Assembly: GCF_016464385.1 (NCBI RefSeq)
Contig: NZ_JADMLH010000009.1
Coordinates: 295,503-359,502 of the forward strand
Source of the DNA: Nucisporomicrobium flavum
GTDB lineage: Bacteria; Actinomycetota; Actinomycetes; Mycobacteriales; Micromonosporaceae
Reading direction: 5' to 3'
DNA: 64,000 nt
A program made the translations under genes and the position numbers. The notes under the pieces were generated by a model, which was not told the DNA's origin, did not search any database, and saw only the letters and a program-made list of their open reading frames with translations. Shown piece after piece: positions 17,138 to 25,214 of the stretch. The stretch's first letter is position 1; each line of letters begins with the position of its first letter.

Positions 17138-17182
17138 GTCGACGACCATTCTGATTTTCTTCATCAGAGGGTCGTCTTTTTT
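17138..17182 (+). terminator. Intrinsic terminator directly after the 17101 promoter
   Basis: The stem GACGACC...CTGAT / ATCAG...GGTCGTC with a TTTCTTC loop is followed by TTTTTT at 17177-17182. It is a classical U-tract terminator, unusual in this GC-rich DNA. The gene that follows on this strand, the lipoprotein at 17331, begins 149 bp later. The pair could yield a roughly 45-nt RNA or act as an attenuator. Confidence 0.65.
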
Positions 17183-17330
17183 GTTGCTTGGAAACGCTCA
17201 GAATAGCCGGTCGGCGTTACCTCTGACGACACCGTGGCGGAGGTTACGCCACGCGGCGGACAGTGTCAGGAATCCGTCACCGCGCGCTCATGGCCGTTAC
17301 GCCGATGGGGGCTCCACCTTTAAGCGGGTC

Positions 17331-17849
17331 ATGAACCACAGCCACCCGTTCCGTCGTCTCGGCGCCGTCGCCCTCGTCGCGATCGCCGCGCTCGCCTTCT
17401 CCTCCGCCTGCTCCGACGACTCGGGCGACGCCCCGGCCGGCAACGCCGCCGCGGCCGCCGCCGGTGGACCGGAGCCCAAGACCCTCGAGGGCGCCAAGGC
17501 CGCCGCGCAGACCGTGTTCGACCGCTTCAGCGGCGGCGACTTCGGCGGCGCCTGGGACATGTACACCGCCGCCGGCAAGGCCGCGATCAGCAAGGCGGAC
17601 TACGTCAAGCTCAACGAGACCTGCTCCCGCAAGGGCCTGTCCATCCAGCTGACCAGCGCGCGGATGGAGGGCGCCGACAAGGCCGTCGTCATCGCCAAGC
17701 AGCTAGTCGCCGCGCAGTCGTACACGATGGTGTACGAGCAGGACGCCTGGAAGCTCGAGCCCGCGAAGGAGGGCCTGGCCCTCTACGCCAAGGGCGCCGA
17801 CCGGGCCATCGCCCTGCAGAAGAAGGCCGGCACCTGCGCCAACGCCTGA
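17331..17849 (+). CDS. Secreted lipoprotein of unknown function
   Basis: This 172-aa protein has a lipoprotein signal: MNHSHPFRRLGAVALVAIAA, then FSSAC with the lipidated Cys at about residue 27. An Ala/Gly-rich spacer follows, then a 110-residue domain (AAAQTVFDRFSGGDFGGAWD, LNETCSRKGLSIQLTSARM, YTMVYEQDAWKLEPAKEG). The DFGGAWDMYT and W-K-L-E-P pattern recalls NTF2-like or DUF4878-type lipoproteins, but the assignment is loose. It acts on the outer face of the membrane. It starts at the ATG at 17331, and a hairpin terminator follows at once. Confidence 0.75.
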   Translation: MNHSHPFRRLGAVALVAIAALAFSSACSDDSGDAPAGNAAAAAAGGPEPKTLEGAKAAAQTVFDRFSGGDFGGAWDMYTAAGKAAISKADYVKLNETCSRKGLSIQLTSARMEGADKAVVIAKQLVAAQSYTMVYEQDAWKLEPAKEGLALYAKGADRAIALQKKAGTCANA

Positions 17850-17864
17850 CCCCCGTACGCGGCG

Positions 17865-17899
17865 AGGCCCGATCCCCCAGCGACGTGGGACCGGGCCTC
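17865..17899. terminator. Hairpin between lipoprotein and second sigma gene
   Basis: GAGGCCCG-A-TCCC pairs with GGGA-C-CGGGCCTC around a 9-nt loop, followed by GTTGT. It lies in the gap between the convergent lipoprotein and sigma genes and probably serves both. Confidence 0.8.
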
Positions 17900-17918
17900 G
17901 TTGTCCTCCCGTACGGGC

Positions 17919-18761
17919 TCAGGCGGCGACGGGCAGGCCGTCCGGGCCGGTGAGCGCGAGCCGGTCCCGTAGGGTGCCCCGGGTCTCGATCTGGTCGTAG
18001 TACGCCGCCCGGCGCCGGGCCACGCAGCCGTCCTTGACGGAGGTGGCCACGCCCGGGTTGAGGTGCGTGTTCAAGCCGTCCTTGAGCAGCGACAACGCCT
18101 CGGCGCGCAGCTGCGAGACGCGGGACTCGGTCACCCCCAGGTCGGCGGCGATCTGCGCCATCGGACGCTCGTCGAAGAAATACCCGGTGATGACCACGCG
18201 CAGCCGCTCGGGCAGGACCTCGATCGCGTGCCGCAGATAGCCCAGGCGCTCGCGGCGGATCAGCATCTCCTCCGGGCCCGCGCTCGGCTCGGTCACCATG
18301 TCGTCCGCGCCGGCGGTGGCGAAGCCCTGAAGGCTGAACACCACGGCGCGCTGCACGTCGTCGTCGGCCGACTCGATGTCCTCGACCGAACAGCCCAGCC
18401 GCTCGGCGACCTCGGCCAGGGTGGGCGTACGGCCCAGCTCGGCGGTCAGCTCCTGGCGCGCCGAGTCGGTACGCCGGGCCCGCTGCCGCACCGAGCGGCT
18501 CGCCCAGTCCAGGCCGCGCAGCTCGTCCAGCAGGGCACCCCGGACCCGCGCCGCCGCGAACCGGGCGAACGGCACACCCCGGGACTCGTCGAAACCACGG
18601 GCGGCCGCGACCAGCGCCGCGTACCCGGCCGAGAGCAGATCGTCGCGGTTCACGTGGGCGGGCACCCGGGCGAGCATCTCGCGGACCAGGTGGCCGACGA
18701 GCGGCATGTGCGCCCGTACGGTGTCCTCACGACGGCGGTCGACCTCAACAGCACCGCTCAT
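17919..18761 (-). CDS. FliA/WhiG-type sigma factor, second copy
   Basis: This 280-aa sigma factor shares long identical stretches with the one at 13831-14739, for example HMPLVGHLVR, GPEEMLIRRE, LGVTESR and SQLRAEALSLLKDG. Regions 2, 3 and 4 are all present, as is LRGLDWASRSVRQRARR. The Micromonosporaceae habit of keeping several FliA paralogues fits. The ATG at 18761 is preceded by GAGGAGA 8 bp upstream; much longer readings of this frame toward 20534 only shadow the helicase gene. Confidence 0.9.
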   Translation of the reverse strand: MSGAVEVDRRREDTVRAHMPLVGHLVREMLARVPAHVNRDDLLSAGYAALVAAARGFDESRGVPFARFAAARVRGALLDELRGLDWASRSVRQRARRTDSARQELTAELGRTPTLAEVAERLGCSVEDIESADDDVQRAVVFSLQGFATAGADDMVTEPSAGPEEMLIRRERLGYLRHAIEVLPERLRVVITGYFFDERPMAQIAADLGVTESRVSQLRAEALSLLKDGLNTHLNPGVATSVKDGCVARRRAAYYDQIETRGTLRDRLALTGPDGLPVAA

Positions 18762-19016
18762 AGGGGGTCTCCTCGGAAGGTACCGGCCGGACGGTGGGGG
18801 GAAGTCCGGCGCTGAGGAGAACGGTCTGATCCGGGAGGTGCAGGACGGGTCACACTCGGGTGCAGCAGGGTTGCGGTGGAACGGGGCGTACACTTGATCT
18901 CGCGGCTTCGACCTGTTCTGCCTCGGGCCGCGTACGGATCGACCACCACGCGCCGCGACCCGTGAGGTCTGCGCCGGGCAGGACGACCCCTTCAGACGTT
19001 CGGAGTTCACACCTAC
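18762..19016. other. Divergent intergenic region, sigma gene / DEAD-box helicase
   Basis: This 255-bp spacer between divergent starts must hold both promoters. No clear consensus elements were recognised. The long stretch ahead of the helicase start could be a regulated 5' leader, as for many cold-induced DEAD-box genes, but no specific structure is evident. Confidence 0.35.
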
Positions 19017-20513
19017 ATGTCCTCGTTCACCGATCTCGGCGTACCTACCGAGCTCGCCGAGGTGCTCGCCGGTCTCGGCGTCACCAGCCCCTTTCCCATC
19101 CAGGCCGCGACGCTGCCCGACTCCCTGGCCGGCCGTGACGTGCTCGGCCGCGGGCGCACCGGCTCCGGCAAGACGTACGCGTTCGTCCTGCCGGTCGTCG
19201 CCCGGCTCGCCGGCTCCCGCACCCCGCGGCGCCCGGGCCGGCCGCGCGCGCTGATCCTCGCCCCGACCCGCGAGCTCGCGACCCAGATCGACGCGACCCT
19301 CGCGCCGCTGGCCGCCAAGCTCGGCCTGCGCACCCTCACGATCTTCGGCGGTGTCGGCCCCAACCCGCAGATCCGCGGGCTCAAGGCCGGCGTCGACATC
19401 GTCGTGGCCTGCCCCGGCCGGCTCGAGGACCACCTGCGCAGCGGGCACGCCAGCCTCGACGCCGTCGAGATCACCGTGCTCGACGAGGCCGACCACATGG
19501 CCGACCTCGGCTTCCTGCCGGTGGTCCGGCGGCTCATGGACGCCACCCCCCGCGACGGCCAGCGGATGCTCTTCTCCGCCACCCTCGACGGCGGCGTGGA
19601 CGTGCTGGTCAAGCGCTTCATGAACCGCCCGGTCACGCACCACGTCGACGCCGCCGACGAAGCGCCCGTCGAGATGTCCCACCACGTGCTGCACGTGCGC
19701 CACGACGACCGGTTCCCGGTCCTGGTGGACCTGGTGGCGGCGCCCGGCCGCACGGTGGTCTTCACCCGGACGAAGCGCCGCGCCAAGACGCTGACCCGCC
19801 AGCTCATCGCGGCCGGCGTACCGGCGGTGGAGCTGCACGGCAACCTCGCTCAGAACGCGCGCAACCGCAACCTGTCCGCGTTCTCCGACGGCAGCGCCGA
19901 GACCCTCGTGGCCACGGACATCGCCGCGCGCGGCATCCACGTCGACGACGTGGCGCTGGTGATCCACGCCGACCCGCCGGTCGAGCACAAGGCGTACCTG
20001 CACCGCTCGGGGCGTACGGCCCGGGCCGGAGCGCAGGGCACCGTGATCACGCTGATGACCGACGACCAGCAGGGCGACGTGCGGGACCTCACCCGCAAGG
20101 CCGGCATCAAGCCGACCACGTCGAAGGCGCGGCCGGGCGACGCCCTGCTCGCGCAGCTGGCGCCGGGTGAGCGGACGTTCACCGCGCCCTCGGCTCCGGC
20201 TCCCGTCTCGGACGAGGCGGGCCGGCCATCGGGCGGTTCGCGGCGCGGCCACGGGCGGGGACGCCCCGCCGGCGCCCGCGAGCAGGCGCCGGCCGCGGGT
20301 GACAAGTCCGGTGGCCGTCCGCCGAAGGGCCGGAGCGCGCAGCAGTCCCGGACCGGCGCGTCGGGCGGGCAGCCGCGATCGGCCGCCTCCGCCGGGCAGC
20401 CGCGGGCTCGTCGCAGCGGCGGCGCCGGTTCGACGCCGGTGCACACCAGCCAGTCCGGTGGCGCCGCCGCGTTCTCGTCGGGCAGCCGCCTCGGTCGCCG
20501 CGGCGGCCGCTGA
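19017..20513 (+). CDS. DEAD-box ATP-dependent RNA helicase
   Basis: This 498-aa protein has every DEAD-box motif: Q motif (SPFPIQAATLP), motif I GRTGSGKT, Ia APTRELATQ, Ib CPGRL, motif II DEAD, motif III FSATL, motif IV VVFTRTKRRA, motif V ATDIAARGIH and motif VI HRSGRTARAG. Residues from about 385 onward are a basic, Gly/Arg/Ser/Pro-rich tail of low complexity, typical of RNA-binding extensions. It likely remodels RNA in ribosome assembly or mRNA decay. It starts at the ATG at 19017; a weak upstream site suggests a leader-dependent mechanism. Confidence 0.93.
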   Translation: MSSFTDLGVPTELAEVLAGLGVTSPFPIQAATLPDSLAGRDVLGRGRTGSGKTYAFVLPVVARLAGSRTPRRPGRPRALILAPTRELATQIDATLAPLAAKLGLRTLTIFGGVGPNPQIRGLKAGVDIVVACPGRLEDHLRSGHASLDAVEITVLDEADHMADLGFLPVVRRLMDATPRDGQRMLFSATLDGGVDVLVKRFMNRPVTHHVDAADEAPVEMSHHVLHVRHDDRFPVLVDLVAAPGRTVVFTRTKRRAKTLTRQLIAAGVPAVELHGNLAQNARNRNLSAFSDGSAETLVATDIAARGIHVDDVALVIHADPPVEHKAYLHRSGRTARAGAQGTVITLMTDDQQGDVRDLTRKAGIKPTTSKARPGDALLAQLAPGERTFTAPSAPAPVSDEAGRPSGGSRRGHGRGRPAGAREQAPAAGDKSGGRPPKGRSAQQSRTGASGGQPRSAASAGQPRARRSGGAGSTPVHTSQSGGAAAFSSGSRLGRRGGR

Positions 20514-20538
20514 CCTCTCACCACCGACCGCCACTGTC

Positions 20539-20574
20539 GCGCGGCCGCTCGCTTCTGCGGGCGGCCGCTCGCCG
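20539..20574. repeat. Short direct repeat of GCGGCCGCTCGC between convergent genes
   Basis: GCGGCCGCTCGC occurs at 20541-20552 and again at 20561-20572. Because GCGGCCGC is self-complementary, the two copies can also pair as a hairpin. It lies in the 117-bp gap between the helicase and the NlpC-like gene and may terminate both. Confidence 0.5.
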
Positions 20575-20630
20575 TTCCCAGGGACTTGCCCGAACGGTCA
20601 GCTCGGCGGTCCTCTGAGGACGGAGCACCG

Positions 20631-21275
20631 TCAGGGGATGCTGACCGAGATCTCCTCGCCCAGCCGGTAACCGTCGCACAGCTCGAGGTCGTCGCCGCTC
20701 CAGAAGCGGCCCGGGTCGTACCAGTTCGGCTGCTTGCCGCGCGGCAGCAGCCCCATGTCCTCGTACGTCACCGCGACCACCTCGGCGCAGTACGCCGTCT
20801 CGAGGTCGTCCGGCTCCGGCTTGTCCTGCTGCCAGGGCAGGCGGATCAGCGGCACCCGGCCCCGCGCCCAGCGCCAGGCGAGCTGCGCGCTCGACGGGAA
20901 CGGCGTGCCGTCCAGGCGGGCCACCGTCTTGAGCGCCTTGTCCTCCATGTCCTTGCCCACCGGCGGCTCGAGCTGACGCAGCCAGCCGCGCTGGCCGTAC
21001 CGCTTGGCCCACACGGTGACCGCGTCGCGCAGGTCGTGCAGCTGCACGCCGCGCTGGAACGTGCCCGACCACAGGTCCGGCAGGGACTTGCCCAGCTCCG
21101 CGTGCCACATCAGCGGCGGCATGTCGTCGATCACGACGGACATGCCCACATGGTTGACCGGACTGTTGGTCATCGCCTGGATGGCACGGTCCGGGCCCGA
21201 GCGGCCCCGGAAGATCCAGATGTCACCCGTACGCGTCAGGTCGATGGCCTCGTCGAGGCTGATCCCGGCAACCAC
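20631..21275 (-). CDS. Permuted NlpC/P60-like (YiiX-type) cysteine hydrolase
   Basis: This 214-aa protein has the circularly permuted papain-like order. LTRTGDIWIFRG and NHVGMSVVIDD (candidate catalytic His) come near the N-terminus, and TAYCAEVVAVTYEDMG (candidate catalytic Cys) near the C-terminus. This class acts as amidases or peptidases on cell-wall or lipid-linked substrates; the substrate here is unknown. No signal peptide is visible. The GTG at 21275 has GAGGA 9 bp upstream. It diverges from a tiny membrane-protein gene only 17 bp away. Confidence 0.75.
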   Translation of the reverse strand: MVAGISLDEAIDLTRTGDIWIFRGRSGPDRAIQAMTNSPVNHVGMSVVIDDMPPLMWHAELGKSLPDLWSGTFQRGVQLHDLRDAVTVWAKRYGQRGWLRQLEPPVGKDMEDKALKTVARLDGTPFPSSAQLAWRWARGRVPLIRLPWQQDKPEPDDLETAYCAEVVAVTYEDMGLLPRGKQPNWYDPGRFWSGDDLELCDGYRLGEEISVSIP

Positions 21276-21292
21276 GTGTCTATCCTCGGCAG

Positions 21293-21484
21293 ATGCGTTG
21301 GTGGAAAGTAGCGGGACTGGCCGGGCTGGCGGGCGTCGCCGCCACGGGTGTGGTGCTGGCACGGCAGGAGCGGCGGCGGCGGGCGTACACGCCGGACGAG
21401 ATCCGGGAGCGGCTGCACGCCCGGGTGGCGGAGACGTCCGGGACCTCCCCGGACCCGGAGGCCGGGGCCGGCGCCGGGGGCTGA
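21293..21484 (+). CDS. Small single-pass membrane protein
   Basis: This 63-aa protein has one N-terminal TM helix (WKVAGLAGLAGVAATGVVLA) and then a basic stretch (RQERRRRAYTPDEIRERLHA) and a disordered acidic/Gly tail. By the positive-inside rule the tail is cytoplasmic. YTPDEIRERLHAR is a helical segment that might bind a partner. It starts at the ATG at 21293. Its stop lies 3 bp from the convergent App1-type gene. Function unknown. Confidence 0.7.
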   Translation: MRWWKVAGLAGLAGVAATGVVLARQERRRRAYTPDEIRERLHARVAETSGTSPDPEAGAGAGG

Positions 21485-21487
21485 CGC

Positions 21488-22528
21488 CTAGACAACGTCG
21501 GAGTCCCGCAGCAGCGACCAGAGGCCGGCGCCGTCCGGGGCGGAGAACCACGTCTTGCCCCCGGAGCCGACGGCCTCCGCGTTGCCCGTGGGCCCCGGGA
21601 TCGCGCCGGCCAGCACGGCCTGGGTCGGCGACAGGCGACGGATCGCGACCGCGGCCACGTTGTCCGGGTGCGCGTGCGCGAACTCGGAGTAGATCTCCTG
21701 GTCGTGCTGGCCGTCGTCGCCGACGAGCAGCCACCGGATGTCAGGGAACTCCCCGGCGAGCCGGGCCAGCGTGTTGCGCTTGTGCTCACTCCCGCTGCGG
21801 AACCACCGGTCCGGCGTCGGTCCCCAGTCGGTGAGCAGCAACGGCCCGGCCGGGTAGAGGTGCCGGGAGAGGAACCGGGTCAGCGTCGGGCCCACGTTCC
21901 ACGCGCCGGTCGACAGGTAGAAGACCGGGGCGCCGGGGTGGGCGTTGACCAGCCGCTCGTAGAGCACCGCCATGCCCGGGACCGCCATGCGGGCGTGCTC
22001 GTCCAGCACGAATGTGTTCCAGGCGGCCAGCAGGGGCCGGGGCAGCGCGGTCACCATGACGGTGTCGTCGATGTCGCTGATGACCCCGAACTTCATGGCC
22101 GGGTCCACCACGCGGATCGGCGCCTCGACCGGCTCCGCGCCCTCGGTGGACAGGCGTACGCACGCCCAGCCCGGCTCCAGCTCGCCCTTGACCCTGGTGT
22201 CCACGTACCCGCTGCGGTCGGTGCGGGTCTGGTGCACCTGGTCGCCGATCTGGATCTCCACCAGCGCGTTGTTGACCGGTGACGTGGTGAAGCTGCGCCA
22301 GCCGCGGACCTTCTCCAGCCGCTTGGGGACCTGCGAGTGACGGGTGAGCACGACGCGGGCCATGACGCGGGCCCAGCCGGGGGCACCGTACCCGGTGTAG
22401 GCGGTGATCACGGGCCGCCAGCCGCGCTGCCGGAGCCGCCGCTCGACGACCTCGTGGACGGCGTCCTCGATGCGGGCCGCGCGGTGCAGCCGCACGGCCG
22501 GCGGACGGCCCGCCGGGGTCACTGACAC
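21488..22528 (-). CDS. App1-type phosphatase (DUF2183)
   Basis: This 346-aa protein has an N-terminal beta-rich region (VITAYTGYGAPGWARVMARV, VNNALVEIQIGDQVHQTRTD) and then a HAD-like catalytic domain. Its D-x-D-x-T motif is GVISDIDDTVMVT, followed by VFYLSTGAWNVGPTL and LVGDDGQHDQEIY. This matches the App1 family, whose yeast founder dephosphorylates phosphatidate. The GTG at 22528 is chosen because CAGGAGGCCGAA precedes it. Bacterial members may have other phospholipid substrates. Confidence 0.87.
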   Translation of the reverse strand: MSVTPAGRPPAVRLHRAARIEDAVHEVVERRLRQRGWRPVITAYTGYGAPGWARVMARVVLTRHSQVPKRLEKVRGWRSFTTSPVNNALVEIQIGDQVHQTRTDRSGYVDTRVKGELEPGWACVRLSTEGAEPVEAPIRVVDPAMKFGVISDIDDTVMVTALPRPLLAAWNTFVLDEHARMAVPGMAVLYERLVNAHPGAPVFYLSTGAWNVGPTLTRFLSRHLYPAGPLLLTDWGPTPDRWFRSGSEHKRNTLARLAGEFPDIRWLLVGDDGQHDQEIYSEFAHAHPDNVAAVAIRRLSPTQAVLAGAIPGPTGNAEAVGSGGKTWFSAPDGAGLWSLLRDSDVV

Positions 22529-22635
22529 TTCGGCCTCCTGCCATTCGTCGTCGAGGGCCCCTGTGACGGTACCCGGCCCGCCTGGGTCCCGCGCCGCAAC
22601 CGGCGAAGGCGCGGGCCGGGGTCCACTCCGGAGGG

Positions 22636-23352
22636 TCAGTGCACCGCCAGGCGCGCGTTCGCCGGGCGGGCGACCGGCTCGGCCGGGCTCCACTGCTCCG
22701 CCCGCCGGGCGTCCTCGGGCCGCGGGTCGCGCCCGGCGCTCATCGTCGCGGCCAGCGCCTCCGCGCGCAGGCTGCGCAGGGCCACGGCGGCCTTCTCGGC
22801 CTCCGCCCACGCCGACCGCTCCCGCTCGACGGCGGCCCGGTACGCGGCCAAGCGATGCTCGGCGACGGCGGCCCGCAAGGCGGTCTCCTGAGCGACCGGA
22901 TGCTTGCGCGGATTCCACGGGCCGCGGTGCGCGAGCACCTCGTTGAGCTGGGCGATCGACAGCTCCTTGCGGCGGCACGCAGCGAGCGCCGAGCGGTGCA
23001 GGCAACGCGTGCGGTCGGCGATCTCGGCCCGGGTGCGGCGCTGCCGGAGCACCGGGAACACGGCCGCCGCCCGGCAGCGACGGGCCTCGCGGTCGGCGGC
23101 GTCGTACGCGGCCCAGGCGGCGTCGACCTCCTCCTGCGCGATCTCCCACGCGACGCGGCTGCGCCGGGCGACCCCGGCGGCGTGATCGGCGGCCGCGGCC
23201 ACCTCATCGGCGTACCGTTCGGCGGCGGACGGCGGGGCGGGGTGACGGCCGGCGCGCGCCTCCCGGCGCGGCACGGCGACAGCGGCCGTCGCGGCGGCGA
23301 CGGCGAGCAGCATGATCATCCAGATGACGGCAGCGGTCTCCACGGTCAACAC
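22636..23352 (-). CDS. Membrane-anchored coiled-coil-rich protein, unknown function
   Basis: This 238-aa protein has one N-terminal TM helix (AAVIWMIMLLAVAAATAAVA). A long Ala/Arg/Glu-rich helical region follows (ERYADEVAAAADHAAGVARR, AQEEVDAAWAAYDAADREAR, HRLAAYRAAVERERSAWAEA). The central DRTRCLHRSALAACRRKELS and HRGPWNPRKHP parts look more conserved. No catalytic motif is seen. The GTG at 23352 has GAGGAAA upstream. It probably faces the cytoplasm, with the N-terminus anchored. Confidence 0.65.
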   Translation of the reverse strand: MLTVETAAVIWMIMLLAVAAATAAVAVPRREARAGRHPAPPSAAERYADEVAAAADHAAGVARRSRVAWEIAQEEVDAAWAAYDAADREARRCRAAAVFPVLRQRRTRAEIADRTRCLHRSALAACRRKELSIAQLNEVLAHRGPWNPRKHPVAQETALRAAVAEHRLAAYRAAVERERSAWAEAEKAAVALRSLRAEALAATMSAGRDPRPEDARRAEQWSPAEPVARPANARLAVH

Positions 23353-23514
23353 CGGTTTCCTCGTGCGTCGGGCTTCGCTGATGACGGGCGGGCGGCCGCG
23401 GCGGGTACGGGCACAGCACCTCGCCGCGGACCACCGGGGCGACGCTCACACGGGCGGGGCAGGCGCGCACGCCGGCCCGTGGGCGTCACGGGAGGGTTTC
23501 TTCGCCGGTGGCCG

Positions 23515-23997
23515 CTACGCCCGCGGCGGGGCACGCCCGGCGTAGGGGCGCTGGGCGGCACCGTCGAGGCCGGGCACGTCCCGGTCGCAGAGCTTGGCCG
23601 GACCGGCCGCGTCGGAGGAGAAGGCGGGCGCGTCGGCCGTCCCGGCGCGGGAGGCGTCGGGGTTCACGGTGCCGTCCGAGCCGCCGGAGGCGGTCGCGGT
23701 CTCGCCGGAGGTGGCCGCGCGGGCCTCCAGGCCGGCGACGGCGGCGGCGCGGGCCTCCTCGCCCGACGGCGCGGAACCGGGCCGGGAGTCACCCTCCGGC
23801 ACCAGCACGCGGTCGCCGAGGCTCGCGTCCAGCGGCGCATCGACCGTGGTGACCACGGTCCCGGAGGTGCCGGCGTCGGGCGTCGCGGACAGTGCCGGCG
23901 TGGCGAACGCGAGCGCGATCAGCGCCAGCCCGGCGAGAAATTGCAGCAGGCGGCGCCCGTCCCAGTGACGGGGAAGCAGGCGCACGACGTCGGCCAC
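23515..23997 (-). CDS. Secreted or anchored low-complexity protein, unknown function
   Basis: This 160-aa protein has a basic N-terminus and a hydrophobic segment (LLQFLAGLALIALAFATPAL) ending in A-L-S-A, which resembles a signal peptidase site. The mature part is Ala/Gly/Ser/Thr-rich and likely disordered, with one Cys near the C-terminus (AKLCDRDVPG). The GTG at 23997 is the only suitable start. It is followed 162 bp later on the same strand by the coiled-coil gene. Confidence that it is real rests on its signal-like N-terminus. Confidence 0.55.
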   Translation of the reverse strand: MADVVRLLPRHWDGRRLLQFLAGLALIALAFATPALSATPDAGTSGTVVTTVDAPLDASLGDRVLVPEGDSRPGSAPSGEEARAAAVAGLEARAATSGETATASGGSDGTVNPDASRAGTADAPAFSSDAAGPAKLCDRDVPGLDGAAQRPYAGRAPPRA

Positions 23998-24149
23998 GGC
24001 ATCAACCTACCGTGATCCGCAGGTCCGTGCACAGATCGCATCGACTGAGTACTTCGTCCCACTCCCCCGGGTGAACGCCACCGGACGGGCCCCGGCCGCC
24101 GTGACCGGCGTCTCGCGGCGTGCGGCCGGTCGTGAGGGACCATGGTGGG

Positions 24150-24986
24150 GTGGAGCGAGTCGAGGAGCTGGCGCGGTGGTGCGCCGACGGCGGTGTCGTG
24201 GTGCTGAGCGGCGCGGGCCTGTCCACCGAGTCCGGCATCCCGGACTACCGCGGCCCGTCGGGCGCCGCCCGGCCCGGCACCCCGATGACCTACCAGGCGT
24301 TCACCCGGGATCCGATCGCGCGCCGGCGCTACTGGGCGCGCAGCCACCTCGGGTGGCGCACCATCGGCGACGCCCGTCCGAACGACGGGCACCGGGCGGT
24401 CGCGCGCCTGCAGGAGCTGGGCCGCGTCGACGGGATCATCACGCAGAACGTCGACGGGCTGCACCAGTCCGGCGGCGCGCACGGGGTGGTCGAGCTGCAC
24501 GGCAACCTGGCCTGGATCGTCTGCCTGGACTGCGGCCGGCGGACCGGCCGGGCCGAGCTCGGCGAGCGGCTCGACGCCGCGAACCCGGGCTTCGCCGCGG
24601 CGGTCTCGGCCGTGAACCCGGACGGCGACGTGGAGATCGACGATGCCGAGCTGGACGGCTTCACGGTGGTGGACTGCACGGCCTGCGGCGGCATGCTCAA
24701 GCCCGATGTCGTGTACTTCGGCGAGACCGTGCCGCCGGCCCGGGTGAGCCGCAGCTTCGAGCTCGTCGCCGGGGCGCGGACCCTGCTGGTCCTCGGTTCG
24801 TCGCTCACCGTCATGTCGGGCCGCCGGTTCGTGCTGCGGGCGGCGAAGGACGGGATCCGGGTGGCGATCGTCAACCAGGGCGAGACGCGGGGAACGCCGT
24901 ACGCGCAGCTGATCGTCGACGCGCCGCTGGGCCGGGTGCTGCCCGAGGTGGTCCGGCGCGTCGAAGGAGTCCCCGCGGCCCACTGA
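24150..24986 (+). CDS. Sir2-family NAD-dependent protein deacylase
   Basis: This 278-aa sirtuin has VVLSGAGLSTESGIPDYRG (NAD site), ITQNVDGLHQ, VELHGN (catalytic His), two zinc cysteine pairs (CLDC and CTAC), KPDVVYFGE, LVLGSSLTVMSG and VAIVNQGETRG. It removes acyl groups from lysines using NAD. The insertion between the cysteine pairs (about 30 residues, acidic) is longer than usual. The GTG at 24150 gives a typical N-terminus (VERVEELARW); an in-frame GTG at 24120 is possible. It stands alone, divergent from the secreted low-complexity gene. Confidence 0.92.
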   Translation: MERVEELARWCADGGVVVLSGAGLSTESGIPDYRGPSGAARPGTPMTYQAFTRDPIARRRYWARSHLGWRTIGDARPNDGHRAVARLQELGRVDGIITQNVDGLHQSGGAHGVVELHGNLAWIVCLDCGRRTGRAELGERLDAANPGFAAAVSAVNPDGDVEIDDAELDGFTVVDCTACGGMLKPDVVYFGETVPPARVSRSFELVAGARTLLVLGSSLTVMSGRRFVLRAAKDGIRVAIVNQGETRGTPYAQLIVDAPLGRVLPEVVRRVEGVPAAH

Positions 24987-25214
24987 TCACGGATCGGTCA
25001 CGGGAGGGCCTGCGGCCGGCGGGTGATTCGCCCGGTTCGTGGTGGCGTGTGAAGCCGGTAAACGCCTGAGTCTCCCCTTGGTTATCGTCTCGAAACCTAA
25101 ATAAAGACGCCGACGCGTTGACGTGACGCGGCTCACCGGAGTTTACTGCCGGAACCGCTCCCGAAACCGGTTCCGAACCTGCGGTTTACCCCACGGACAC
25201 AAGTCGGAGGACCA
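24987..25214. other. Intergenic region upstream of the LacI regulator
   Basis: This 228-bp gap is relatively AT-rich near 25085-25110 (CGAAACCTAAATAAAGACGCC), a likely promoter area. It contains the operator-like dyad at 25163-25174 listed separately. Confidence 0.4.
25163..25174. promoter_or_regulatory. Candidate LacI-family operator
   Basis: GAAACCGGTTCC is a near-perfect palindrome with the central C-G step typical of LacI-family sites. It is embedded in a larger dyad GGAACC-N12-GGTTCC and lies 41 bp before the LacI start, so autoregulation is plausible. A similar dyad, GAACCC-G-GGGTTC, occurs at 26233-26245 ahead of the transporter operon. Confidence 0.45.

Noticed and set aside
17078..17330. 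Rifamycin-associated element (GGGGCTTGC-type palindrome) upstream of helD/helR
   Set aside because: No such palindrome is present in the helD upstream region, so membership of the rifamycin-inducible HelR group cannot be supported from this.
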